DNA from: an uncultured Halobacteriovorax sp. | Lineage (GTDB): Bacteria; Bdellovibrionota; Bacteriovoracia; Bacteriovoracales; Bacteriovoracaceae | Assembly: GCA_913061265.1 (NCBI GenBank) | Contig: CAJXVS010000006.1 | Location: 62,001 to 126,000, forward strand | Reading direction: 5' to 3' | DNA: 64,000 nt | In this document: positions 27,735 to 36,612 of the stretch, in pieces | Layout of the letters: every line of letters starts with the position of its first letter | Position numbering within the stretch: the first letter of the stretch is position 1 | Notes under the pieces: generated by a model | Told to the model about the DNA's origin: nothing | Databases searched by the model: none | The model's input: only the letters and a program-made list of their open reading frames with translations | Translations under genes and position numbers: made by a program

Positions 27735-30026
27735 GTGAGAAAACTTTCCTATTTAATTCTATTATTTACCCTCCTCTCTTGTTCGAGTATCGATCAAGGT
27801 AGATCCGTTAGATCCCCAGCTTCGATAGCGAAGATTTTCAATTCTTGTAAAAAAGGAATCATGAACTTCTTTGAAGGGACGACTAAAAAGAAGATCAAGT
27901 CCTCTCTTTTAAAACTTGAAGACGGTACTCCCTTAACAAGCGAAGATACAAAAAGACTTCTTAAGGTCTCCTATGAAATTCCTTTTACAGTAGATCGTGA
28001 AGGGATAGAGCAAGCGCTACTCAGCGGCTCTTCTTTAAATAAGAAACAGATCAATACTATTAGAAATTTTATCGGAAGAGATATTATGCTAGGTCATAAT
28101 ACAGACCCTACTTTGTATAAAAGGCTTCACTTTGGTGGGGATGAAAACTTCCCTATTACTTTTGGTCTTGAGTTTGAATTAAGGCTCGAAGAAGTTCCCG
28201 GAATTCTGAATTCTTATCGGCTTAAGACTTTAACTGAACAGCAGTGGTATAGCCTCGCTCTTGAAGAAAGACTAAAGCTTGCCCTAGAAGCGCAAAAGAA
28301 GAACAACGATGTTGACGATATTTTGATTAGATTACCTGGCGCTAATCCTGCCCTCCCAAAAGGCCTCTTTCCAGAACCTCATGGAACCCTAGAAGGGAAT
28401 AATATTATTTATGATAACCTAGGTGAACTCCATGAATTAGTCGCCTATATGTCAGAGCACTTCGGAAAATTTTCTTGGCAGCCCCATGTCGTCGTTGACG
28501 CCAATGCGGAGTTCAAGGGAATGGCCGGCTATACCCTCTTTGAATTTGATCGAAACCAATTAAAGACCTTAGAAAATGGTTATCAACGATACCTAAGAAA
28601 CCCAGCGGGAATTCCTTCTGCCAATCTTGTTCATTACTCTTTAGGTCCGGTTGATGAGAAGATCGCGATCAAGCTTCGTGAATCTGATGATTATTTAGAA
28701 AATGGAATCATGGAAGTTGATACTTCCGGAGTGAAGGCCGTAAGCGCCCCACACTTTAGAGTCGAGGGTCCTTATGGCAAAGGAAAGATGGGCTTTGAAT
28801 TAAGACAGTTTCATAAGCGTTATACAGACATGTTTGACGCCCTTACAAAGCTCGGCCGAGATATGAATGATCTTGGATCCCTTGGTCATTATGGAAGCTT
28901 TAAAAAGTCAGATCAGGTCTCTAAGGACACCATTAAAAACACCCTCTCTCGCTATATGATTCCTCAGGATGAAATTGATGATTTTGAGATCTTCTTCTTG
29001 GCCCTCTCTGAAGAGATCCTACAATATAATAGGGCCATGGGCGGCGGTCGCTCGGGGGCAGACTATGAACATAGACTACTCTACCCTCTTCGTAATTGGT
29101 TAGAGCATCCTATTCGAGAGTCTCTTAGCGAAGTTGAAAAAGAGGCCTTTGATGAAGTGACTAAAAAAGCTCAGCTTAAGTTTATCTCACAAGTAAGAGA
29201 GCTTATGTTAAAAAATGAGATTACTGAAGTCGATGCTAAGACCCTTGATGAGGTGAGAATCCTTATTGCAGACTGGGCCCATCAATCTAATTATAGCCGT
29301 TTCTTTGAAGACTTTAGCGACACCATAAAAGGTGAAAAAAGAGACCTAAAATATTCCTACTTACCAAATGTAAAATTCTTCGATGAGATCGGAGAGAAAA
29401 CCTATAAGTTTAAACAGGCTACGAAAAATATAAGTTATGAAAACTATCTCGATAATACAATAGAAGTCGCTTACAGAGACTTAGGTAAAACCGGACATAT
29501 GGAGTTAAGAGTTGGTCAACGCCATTACTCAATCAATGGATTTCTTTTTGGAAGTACTTCTACTTCTTCTAAGAACTTTACGGGTTTTGAGTCAGGGGCG
29601 ACAGGAAGAGTTTATAGACTTGATCGCAATAAAATAAAAGAGGCGATGGAAAAAGTCGAAGCCTTTATGGCTTCAGCTAAGAAGAATAACTTCCCTCCCT
29701 TTGACATATGGGGCTCTGATGAATTAGTTGAGCCTGTTAAAGGCGGCTTTAAGATGGTGGAGTCTAAGAACAAAGCGACAATTAAGGCCACTGTCGAAGA
29801 GATCAATGGCACTAAGTACTTTGTTAATGGTTCCGTTAAGATTCCTGTCGTTGAAAAAGAAGGTCAATATTATATAAGAACAACGAACTGTACTAGAGGT
29901 GTTACTGATATTATGAGTCAGTACTTAAACTTTGATATAGGCTCTTATGCTTCTGCTGGCATGCTTGATAACGCCTTTAAAAAAGGCTCTATAAGAAAGC
30001 CCTTTGATCTAGAAGTTCATTACTAA
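27735..30026 (+). CDS. large lipoprotein of unknown function
   Basis: 763 residues from a GTG start; lipoprotein signal MRKLSYLILLFTLLSC. No ribosome site exists and the start follows a sigma-28-like -10 by 7 bases. The segment ITFGLEFELRLEE (about residue 138) recalls the Glu-rich strand of carboxylate-amine ligases/amidoligases, with MGFELRQFHKRY later. The C-terminus has TTNCTRGVTDIMSQYL, which recalls the Cys motif of papain-like enzymes. Both likenesses are weak and unproven. It overlaps the convergent ABC ATPase gene by 4 bases. Confidence 0.72.
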   Translation: MRKLSYLILLFTLLSCSSIDQGRSVRSPASIAKIFNSCKKGIMNFFEGTTKKKIKSSLLKLEDGTPLTSEDTKRLLKVSYEIPFTVDREGIEQALLSGSSLNKKQINTIRNFIGRDIMLGHNTDPTLYKRLHFGGDENFPITFGLEFELRLEEVPGILNSYRLKTLTEQQWYSLALEERLKLALEAQKKNNDVDDILIRLPGANPALPKGLFPEPHGTLEGNNIIYDNLGELHELVAYMSEHFGKFSWQPHVVVDANAEFKGMAGYTLFEFDRNQLKTLENGYQRYLRNPAGIPSANLVHYSLGPVDEKIAIKLRESDDYLENGIMEVDTSGVKAVSAPHFRVEGPYGKGKMGFELRQFHKRYTDMFDALTKLGRDMNDLGSLGHYGSFKKSDQVSKDTIKNTLSRYMIPQDEIDDFEIFFLALSEEILQYNRAMGGGRSGADYEHRLLYPLRNWLEHPIRESLSEVEKEAFDEVTKKAQLKFISQVRELMLKNEITEVDAKTLDEVRILIADWAHQSNYSRFFEDFSDTIKGEKRDLKYSYLPNVKFFDEIGEKTYKFKQATKNISYENYLDNTIEVAYRDLGKTGHMELRVGQRHYSINGFLFGSTSTSSKNFTGFESGATGRVYRLDRNKIKEAMEKVEAFMASAKKNNFPPFDIWGSDELVEPVKGGFKMVESKNKATIKATVEEINGTKYFVNGSVKIPVVEKEGQYYIRTTNCTRGVTDIMSQYLNFDIGSYASAGMLDNAFKKGSIRKPFDLEVHY

Positions 30027-30763
30027 AGAGATTCTGGTGGCGCTATAAAGTCAGCTACAAAATCATCCACTGGATTATTTCTAATCTCTTCAGGTGTACC
30101 TTGCTGAATAATATTTCCAGCATTCATGATCACGATCTTATCACTCATAGTAAAAGCTTCAATCTGATCATGGGTCACATAGATACAAGTGATGCCAAAA
30201 TCCTGTTGAATCTTTCTAATATCCCCGCGCATCTTCTCGCGAAGCTTGGCATCAAGATTTGATAAGGGCTCGTCTAGAAGCAGAACCTTAGGCTGAGCGA
30301 CAAGTCCTCTAGCGAGGGCAACTCGCTGCTGCTGACCACCGGATAAGGCGTCGGGCATTCTTTTTTCATAACCATCGAGTTCTACGATCTTTAAGATTTC
30401 ATTCACTCTATCGTTCAACTCACTCGATGGTGTCTTGGCCACTTTTAAGGGATAGGCGACATTATCGAAAACATTCATATGGGGCCAGACCGCATAAGAT
30501 TGAAAGACCATACCGACCTTTCTTTTCTCAGGGGCCAGGATCACTTTATTATCTGGATCGGAGACTATTGAGTTATCAATCTTAATGATCCCACTAGTAT
30601 TGGTTTCAAGGCCAGAGACCATGCGCAGACAAGTCGTTTTGCCGCAACCAGAAGGCCCAAGAAAGGAGACAAAGTCGCCATCATTGATCTCTAGTGAAAA
30701 ATCATGAATAACTTTTACGTCACCGTAATTCTTTTTTACATGTTCAAAACTTACCGTACTCAT
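30023..30763 (-). CDS. ABC importer ATPase (iron/AfuC-type)
   Basis: 246 residues. Walker A GPSGCGKTT, Q-loop MVFQSYAVWPHM, signature LSGGQQQRVALARGL, Walker B VLLLDEPLSNLD and the His-switch VTHDQ are intact. It lacks the C-terminal TOBE domain (about 100 residues) that most FbpC/AfuC subunits carry. It couples ATP hydrolysis to import through the permease upstream, which it overlaps by ATGA. Confidence 0.94.
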   Translation of the reverse strand: MSTVSFEHVKKNYGDVKVIHDFSLEINDGDFVSFLGPSGCGKTTCLRMVSGLETNTSGIIKIDNSIVSDPDNKVILAPEKRKVGMVFQSYAVWPHMNVFDNVAYPLKVAKTPSSELNDRVNEILKIVELDGYEKRMPDALSGGQQQRVALARGLVAQPKVLLLDEPLSNLDAKLREKMRGDIRKIQQDFGITCIYVTHDQIEAFTMSDKIVIMNAGNIIQQGTPEEIRNNPVDDFVADFIAPPESL

Positions 30764-32433
30764 AGTCCGTACTTTCCCTTGGAGATGGTTTTAACTAAGA
30801 AGTTAATAAAGGCCACAATCCCTATTGTAAAAAGGGCTAAGACCGCTGAACCACCACCTGAGGCATCAGCGTATTCTTGTAATTGAAAGATTAAGGTCCC
30901 TAAGGTTTCAAGGCCTGGACCACTTAATAAAATAGTCATCGTCAGTTCTGAGAAGGCCGGCATAAAGACCAAGAACCAACTCGCCACTAAAGCCGGCTTC
31001 ATAAGAGGAAACCAAATTGTTTTCATTGTTGTCAGCCAGCTAGCTCCACTAACTCTAGCGGCCTCGGCAAGGACATCATCAATTTGCCCAAAGCCATCAG
31101 AGCAAGTTCTAAGAGTGAAGTTTAAATACTTAGCAATATAGGCCATGCCGATAAGATAGATTGTATTATAAAGTGGAACTCTAAAGCCTAAGATCCCGCT
31201 TGAGAAAGTTAGGATAAAGGCGAAGGCCAAGACTGTTCCTGGAGTGGCATAAGGAAGTGAGGCTAGGATATCAACAATCCCCCTCCCCTTGATCTTAGTT
31301 TTTTGAACTATATAGGCGAGAACCATTCCAAAGATAACAGCAATAGTCGCCACAGAGAAAGCTAACTTAGTTGAGTTCCAAAGCGCCCTTGGAGTTTCGT
31401 CAGTTTCAAAAAGAATCTTTTGAAAGTTTTGAAGGCCAAAGTTATCAAGAGAGAAAGTTCCCTGAACTTTAGAAAGGGCCGTCACTAAGATTCCAAAGAG
31501 CGGCATGAGAAAGAGAACCAAAAAACTAAAACCTAAAAAACCTAGAAGTGGTATCTTCCAAGGGCCTAGGTCAATCAAGCTCGGTCTTGAGGTCTTTCCT
31601 CCAACAGTTTTGAAATGCCCCTTGCTCATAATCCTCTGATTAAGCCAAAGCACTATGATGGCCAAAACTAAAAGAACAATAGAAAGAGCTCCTGCTGTAT
31701 AAGTCCCGCCAATTGAACCCATCTTCATGAAGGTATAGATCCTCGTCGTCACAAGATAGATACTGGCAGGGTTTCCAATCATGGCCGGAACACCAAAAGA
31801 AGCCGAAGCCGCCAAGAGAACTAAAAGCACCCCAGATAAAAGGGCCGGTAGAATAATAGGAATAGTAATTTGAAAAAAGACCCTAATAGGTCCTGCTCCA
31901 CTAAGCCTTGCCGCTTCTTCAAGACTAGGATCCATCCTATCTAAGGCGGCCAATAAGGAGAGAAGGACAAAGGTATAAAAAAAGCAGCTCATCACCCAGA
32001 TAAGCCCGCCGTAAGTATAAATATTAATAAAGCCTTCGCCTAAAAAGAGATTGAGAAGGCCTGTCGTGGGATTGCCTAGGTATATCCATGCGATGGCCCC
32101 AATATAAGGAGGAATAGCATAAGGAAGGCAAAACCAAGAGCGAAGCCTTGAGGCTCCTGGAATATTAGTTCTGGTTAAAAGCCAACTAAGAGGCAGGGCC
32201 ATTAGAGTTGAAAGAAAAGCCGTTCCTACAGAGACGATAACAGTATTTTTTAAGGCAAGCAGTGTTGTTTTATTATCAAAGATCGCCAAGTAGTACTTTA
32301 AATCAAACTCTCCTTTAGGGAGAGGAAAAGAGATTTTTCCGAAGAGAGTTAAAAAAGGATAGAGGCATATCAATAATAAAAATACTATTGATAGGCCTAG
32401 GATTAAAGTCGTTGAGTTGAGTTTCTTTAACAT
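30760..32433 (-). CDS. ABC importer permease, FbpB/AfuB-type fusion
   Basis: 557 residues with about 12 membrane helices in two six-helix halves, each with an EAA-type cytoplasmic loop (EEAARLSGAGPIRVFFQITIP in the first half and LAEAARVSGASWLTTM in the second). A fused double permease is usual for the ferric-iron (FbpB/AfuB) family and its relatives. It starts directly after the binding-protein stop codon. Confidence 0.93.
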   Translation of the reverse strand: MLKKLNSTTLILGLSIVFLLLICLYPFLTLFGKISFPLPKGEFDLKYYLAIFDNKTTLLALKNTVIVSVGTAFLSTLMALPLSWLLTRTNIPGASRLRSWFCLPYAIPPYIGAIAWIYLGNPTTGLLNLFLGEGFINIYTYGGLIWVMSCFFYTFVLLSLLAALDRMDPSLEEAARLSGAGPIRVFFQITIPIILPALLSGVLLVLLAASASFGVPAMIGNPASIYLVTTRIYTFMKMGSIGGTYTAGALSIVLLVLAIIVLWLNQRIMSKGHFKTVGGKTSRPSLIDLGPWKIPLLGFLGFSFLVLFLMPLFGILVTALSKVQGTFSLDNFGLQNFQKILFETDETPRALWNSTKLAFSVATIAVIFGMVLAYIVQKTKIKGRGIVDILASLPYATPGTVLAFAFILTFSSGILGFRVPLYNTIYLIGMAYIAKYLNFTLRTCSDGFGQIDDVLAEAARVSGASWLTTMKTIWFPLMKPALVASWFLVFMPAFSELTMTILLSGPGLETLGTLIFQLQEYADASGGGSAVLALFTIGIVAFINFLVKTISKGKYGL

Positions 32434-33435
32434 CTATTGAAACATGATCTCGGTATACTTCTCTTTAATATCTACTCTTGATCGAGTCACGCTATCGAGA
32501 AACTTTTTTGTCCAAGGAAAGGACTTAGCCATGATTCTTGAAAGAGGTGGTGCTCCTTTTGGTGGAGCAATGCTTGGAATCGGTGAGTACATATAAGATC
32601 TAGTCATGGCCTCTTGCCCTTCAACTGTTAGCATCCAATCAGTAAATTTCTGGGCCAGAGTACGGTCGACTCCTTTTTTATTAGTGATCGCCATCACATT
32701 AGCGTGGGTCACAACTCCATCTGAAGGAAAGATCGTTTGAAGGCGGTCATCTTTATCTTGAAACCTTAAAAGATTCTCAAGAAGAACCCAACCAACTGGT
32801 CTCTCTTTAGATTGAAGCCTACGGATAACGGCAGAGTTTCCGCCATCAGAGATTGTCTCATTGGCCTTAAGCCCTTTGATGTATTCCCATCCATAGTGAT
32901 GCTGTAGCATGGCCATAGTTGTAAAGTTTGTTCCTGAACTCAATGGACTACCAGTAGAGAACTTTCCTTTCCATTTTGGGTCCATCATTTCTTTGAAACT
33001 TTTTGGTGCTTCTTCTGGACTAACAGCTTCTCTGTTATAGGCCATTACCATAACGGGAATTGAAACTGTGGTATAAAAACCTTCAGCATGTTTCATCTGT
33101 TCGCTTATATCTTTTGTCTTTGGACTTTTATAAGCATGAAGGTTTCCATTATTAGACATCTCTTCGTACCAAAAGCGATCACTTGAAATAAGCACATCAG
33201 CTTGTAGAGCACCCGCTAAGATCTCAGATTGTACCTTCGAAGCAATATCTTCACTTCCCGCTTGGTACCATTGAAACTTAATGCCAGGAAAAGCCTTCTC
33301 AAGCCTTGGCTTTAAATCAGAGATAGTATCTTTATACATTGAGGTATAGATCCAAAGTTCGCTCTTGGAGGTATCTTCTTTTTGGCAGCTCGAAAAGATA
33401 AGCATTAAACAGGCCATGAGAGTCATAGTTTTCAT
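32434..33435 (-). CDS. ABC importer substrate-binding lipoprotein
   Basis: 333 residues from the ATG at 33435 (AAGGA upstream). The signal MKTMTLMACLMLIFSSC ends in a lipobox, so it is lipid-anchored. The body is a type 2 periplasmic binding protein (LWIYTSMYKDTISDLKPRLEKAFPGIKFQWYQAG, ADVLISSDRFW, PKWKGKFS). The twin-Tyr motif that binds ferric iron in FbpA/FutA proteins is not visible, so iron is not certain; phosphonates or polyamine-like ligands are alternatives. Its promoter carries a half-copy of the operator described at 53530. Confidence 0.88.
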   Translation of the reverse strand: MKTMTLMACLMLIFSSCQKEDTSKSELWIYTSMYKDTISDLKPRLEKAFPGIKFQWYQAGSEDIASKVQSEILAGALQADVLISSDRFWYEEMSNNGNLHAYKSPKTKDISEQMKHAEGFYTTVSIPVMVMAYNREAVSPEEAPKSFKEMMDPKWKGKFSTGSPLSSGTNFTTMAMLQHHYGWEYIKGLKANETISDGGNSAVIRRLQSKERPVGWVLLENLLRFQDKDDRLQTIFPSDGVVTHANVMAITNKKGVDRTLAQKFTDWMLTVEGQEAMTRSYMYSPIPSIAPPKGAPPLSRIMAKSFPWTKKFLDSVTRSRVDIKEKYTEIMFQ

Positions 33436-33469
33436 AAAGATTGGTCCTTTAAATAAATAAGATGCCCAA

Positions 33470-33498
33470 ATTATAGGGGCAAGCTTTTGATATGACAC
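33470..33498 (-). promoter_or_regulatory. promoter of first ABC importer with operator half-site
   Basis: Minus strand GTGTCA, 17 bases, TATAAT. The sequence GTCATATCAAAA overlapping the -35 matches the right half of the palindrome at 53530-53549. Confidence 0.5.
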
Positions 33499-33524
33499 CC
33501 TCTAGAACAAAAATAAGCTGATCT

Positions 33525-33553
33525 TTGACAACTCGAATCATTAGAGATTATCT
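33525..33553 (+). promoter_or_regulatory. sigma-70 promoter for exported peptidase-like gene
   Basis: TTGACA, 17 bases, TTATCT. The -10 ends 10 bases before the ATG at 33564, so the leader would be only a few bases long although a GAGGAA lies just before the ATG. Confidence 0.55.
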
Positions 33554-33563
33554 TGAGGAATCT

Positions 33564-34490
33564 ATGAAGTACGCCCTAATTACAGGACTTTTAATGAGTT
33601 TCCTTTCAAGCCATGCCTTGTCCTCATCAATTCTTAACAAAACAGACCTCCGTGAAAATGGAAATTCCTACGTCTTAGAGCAAAATAGGCGTTTTATAGA
33701 ATCTTTAGAGTCCTGCACTCCTAGAGAAGACGGAAGTTACAGAGTCATCGTTCAAGGCTTTAGCCTCTTCTCTAAACTTAAGATGAACATCTCAGGAGCT
33801 GTCGTTGATACTCTTGCAGGTCTTCCCTTAGAAGAGAGGAGTCTCATCTCTCCTAAACATAACGGAACTCGTGTCACTCAGAAAACGATAGAGATCGCGG
33901 GCAAGAAGATTGAACTCTGCCTCGTTGTCAGTGAAGTTCTTTGGGACTTGGCCGCTGCTAACTTGATTGCTATTGCTAATGAATTTAAACCTGACTTTAT
34001 TCTTCTTAGTGGTAAGGGTTCAACAAGAGCAGTCATCGAAACTGGCGGTAGAAATAAAAGTGGTTCAGGAAGCGGATACCTCGGCAATGGTACAAACGCT
34101 GGTCCCCTCAACAGGCCTCGCTCTCGCAGGATCGATCCCCGTTATAAGAGCTCCAAAGTGATCAAGTCCTCTTGGCATTATGAAAAGATCTTAAAAGCAT
34201 CTAGGCCCTTTATTGAAGCTCTCGATCATAAAGTTGAACTTGGGGATGAAGGAAGAGCCGAGAACAACTATATTTGCAATAATATCCACTACGCGCTTTT
34301 ACAATCAGCTACTGAAGGTAATATTGAACTGGCAGGCGGTCTTTTAAGACCATCAATGATGCAAGAAGAGATTCCTGCCATTGGTTTCTTCCACTATCCT
34401 TCAAATACCCTTAATTCAGATCCAGGAACAGAGCTCTCCTCATGGAGCCTTGTCATCAAGGAAATAATTAAGGCACAATTAAACCTCTAA
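33564..34490 (+). CDS. exported pyroglutamyl-peptidase I (C15)-like protein
   Basis: 308 residues from ATG 33564, with a signal peptide (MKYALITGLLMSFLSSHALS). The body follows the C15 fold: RVIVQGFSLFSKLKMN (first strand and loop), KPDFILLSGKGSTRAVIET with Glu159, YICNNIHYALL with Cys238, and PAIGFFHYPS with His277, matching the Glu-Cys-His triad order. A Gly/Ser-rich insert (about residues 162-190) and secretion are unusual, as known C15 enzymes are cytoplasmic. It would remove N-terminal pyroglutamate if active. The assignment is by eye. It is first in a row of four exported-protein genes. Confidence 0.7.
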   Translation: MKYALITGLLMSFLSSHALSSSILNKTDLRENGNSYVLEQNRRFIESLESCTPREDGSYRVIVQGFSLFSKLKMNISGAVVDTLAGLPLEERSLISPKHNGTRVTQKTIEIAGKKIELCLVVSEVLWDLAAANLIAIANEFKPDFILLSGKGSTRAVIETGGRNKSGSGSGYLGNGTNAGPLNRPRSRRIDPRYKSSKVIKSSWHYEKILKASRPFIEALDHKVELGDEGRAENNYICNNIHYALLQSATEGNIELAGGLLRPSMMQEEIPAIGFFHYPSNTLNSDPGTELSSWSLVIKEIIKAQLNL

Positions 34491-34507
34491 TTCTATTTGA
34501 GGTTTTT

Positions 34508-35113
34508 ATGAAATTAATCTGCTTTCTCTTTTTATCACTTCTCTCCTTCCAAGTTTTCGCTGAAGGCATCGCAAAGATTGATTTTATTAGAGGTGAAGTT
34601 CTTGTAAATGGAAAGATCTCGGGCATTCCAACAGTCCTTAACGAAGGTGATTCAGTAGAGGCCCGCCCTTTGTTAAAACCAAAGAAAACGGGAAGCTTTG
34701 TCAGAATCACTTTTAATAATGGTGATAAGATCGGTCTTTCAAATGCTAAGATGGTCATAGAGAAGTTTAATAAATCTCAAAGTACTATCTCTTTAGTCAG
34801 AGGAAGGCTGTTTAATTACGCCAAACCAGGTCTTGATAGAAAACTCAATATTAAATCGAGGAATGTCTCCGTTGCCGTAAGAGGCACTAAATATATGATC
34901 GATGAAATGAAAGACGAATCTTATATCTGTGTCTGCGAGGGAGAAGTCATCGCTTCCAAAGGGGGGCGCGACTCATCTATCAAGGCTGGCTATGACCTCC
35001 ATATCAAACCAGGTAAACCTATAAATCAATCTATTGCTGCTACTTCTTCAATGATAGAGATGATATCGGAAAACTTTGAAACCCTCGGAGAACCTATTCA
35101 GAAAAAAGAATAG
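34508..35113 (+). CDS. exported FecR-domain protein
   Basis: 201 residues with a signal peptide (MKLICFLFLSLLSFQVFA). The mature part is a FecR domain: IDFIRGEVLVNG, VRITFNNGDKIGLSNAKMVI, RGRLFNYA and VSVAVRGTKYMID...CEGEVIA, ending in a short tail. It has no transmembrane anchor and no sigma-factor partner in the window, so it is not a classic FecIR anti-sigma factor; free periplasmic FecR domains are known but poorly understood. It starts 17 bases after the C15-like gene with GAGG upstream, so they probably share a transcript. Confidence 0.85.
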   Translation: MKLICFLFLSLLSFQVFAEGIAKIDFIRGEVLVNGKISGIPTVLNEGDSVEARPLLKPKKTGSFVRITFNNGDKIGLSNAKMVIEKFNKSQSTISLVRGRLFNYAKPGLDRKLNIKSRNVSVAVRGTKYMIDEMKDESYICVCEGEVIASKGGRDSSIKAGYDLHIKPGKPINQSIAATSSMIEMISENFETLGEPIQKKE

Positions 35114-35173
35114 TTATATAATTCCAAGACCTTATGGGCCCTAAGCCCCTGCTTTCCCCATGACAAAACCCAA

Positions 35174-35199
35174 TTTCATAGGTAGTTTAGCCTATGAAA
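35174..35199 (+). repeat. inverted repeat spanning the subtilase start codon
   Basis: TTTCATAGG, 8 bases, CCTATGAAA: nine perfect pairs. The right arm contains the ATG at 35194, and the AGGTAG in the left arm and loop is the only ribosome-site-like sequence. In RNA the hairpin would hide both. Confidence 0.6.
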
Positions 35200-36525
35200 A
35201 TCCTCTTCCTTTTTCTTCTAAGCAATTCGGTTTTTGGCTCTACTTTAGGTCTTCTCGACTCTGGCGCTGACCCAAATCAAATCATCTTAAAAAAGCATTT
35301 AAGAATAAATAAAGCCGAGCTTCGTGGGATCAAGTCTAAGGACGATGATAAGAACGGTTATATAGATGACATCAAGGGTTGGAACTTTATTGAAGAAACC
35401 CCAGATGCTTTTAACACTAAACTCTACGGCGAATTTGAAAGCGTCTTCTATAAATACTACAAAGTCAGAGAGAAGAAAGCTTTAGAGACTTGGAGTAGCG
35501 AAGAAGAGAGTTGGTACAAGGAGCTTCGAAAAGACGAAGATTTCTTAGAAAAATTAAAGAAGTTTAGAAGTTATATTCATGGCTCTCACGTAGCGGGAAT
35601 CGCGATGAGACGAGATCATAAGAAGTACGGCCCCCTCAACTTTATCAATGTAAAGTACTTAGGAAAGGCTGAGGCCGGAAGTGCAAAAGAGCCTGATTAC
35701 TCTCCTTTGAAAAAAGGATCTTTCAACAATCGCCTGAATCATTTAAAGAAATTCATAACCAAGTACAACACTTGGCAAGAAGGTAAACTTAAAAGGGCCA
35801 TCTCTTACGTATGCCAAAGGGCCCATGTTGTTAACGGGTCTTGGGGAAAAAGCTTTAAGAGTTCTGTAAAGGTTGTCTCTGGTTGGTATAAAGAAGAATT
35901 TGAATCTGAGCCTGATGAAAAAGTTGCTGAAGAACTGGCCGATCTTTTTCTTAGCAATCTTGTTAAAAGAACGGAGAAGATAACAAAGAAATTCCCACAG
36001 ATTCTTTTTGTTTTCTCTGCTGGTAATACTAAAACAGATAATGACCTTTATTCTCACTACCCTTCAAATGCCAGAGGTCATAATATCTTGGCCGTCGGTG
36101 CTGCTAGGGATAATGAAAGAACTAGTTCTTCAAACTATGGCCTAAAGACAGTAGATCTCTTTGCCCCTGGCTTCTTAGTAAAAAGCCATACACCAGAGGG
36201 CAGAACTTTAAGAACCACTGGAACCAGCCAAGCTGCCCCAGCCGTGAGTCATGCAGCCTTAGTCATTAGGAATATAAACTCTTCACTTTCTCCAAAGAGT
36301 ATTAAAACCATTCTTATGAAGACAGTCGATCAACATGATGACTTTGTTTCAATCTCTGGTGGTCTCTTAAACCTTAAGAGGGCCATCTTTGCGGCCAAGG
36401 CCAGTAGGAACCTCTCTTTAGAGAAGGCCATCAACTTATCTCTTAAGAAAGTCGGACAATTAAGCTTCCCTAAAGCCTCTAAGCCCTTAAATACAATGGA
36501 TGATTCCTTACCAGAAGCCTTTTAG
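35194..36525 (+). CDS. exported subtilisin-like serine protease (S8)
   Basis: 443 residues with a signal peptide (MKILFLFLLSNSVFG). Catalytic Asp22 (LGLLDSGAD), His132 (HGSHVAGIA) and Ser345 (TTGTSQAAPA), and oxyanion Asn278 (SAGNTK), are all present. The catalytic Asp lies just after the signal peptide, so there is no propeptide, and about 100 extra residues, charged and helical, separate Asp and His. Both are unusual for S8 peptidases. It is secreted or periplasmic. A hairpin covers its start codon. Confidence 0.92.
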   Translation: MKILFLFLLSNSVFGSTLGLLDSGADPNQIILKKHLRINKAELRGIKSKDDDKNGYIDDIKGWNFIEETPDAFNTKLYGEFESVFYKYYKVREKKALETWSSEEESWYKELRKDEDFLEKLKKFRSYIHGSHVAGIAMRRDHKKYGPLNFINVKYLGKAEAGSAKEPDYSPLKKGSFNNRLNHLKKFITKYNTWQEGKLKRAISYVCQRAHVVNGSWGKSFKSSVKVVSGWYKEEFESEPDEKVAEELADLFLSNLVKRTEKITKKFPQILFVFSAGNTKTDNDLYSHYPSNARGHNILAVGAARDNERTSSSNYGLKTVDLFAPGFLVKSHTPEGRTLRTTGTSQAAPAVSHAALVIRNINSSLSPKSIKTILMKTVDQHDDFVSISGGLLNLKRAIFAAKASRNLSLEKAINLSLKKVGQLSFPKASKPLNTMDDSLPEAF

Positions 36526-36612
36526 GAAAGAATTTCCCGATCCTTATTGATCAACCTGAAAGCTTATATTCCCCCTCTAATTTCCGATATGAAGTTAGTT
36601 CGGAGGAATACT

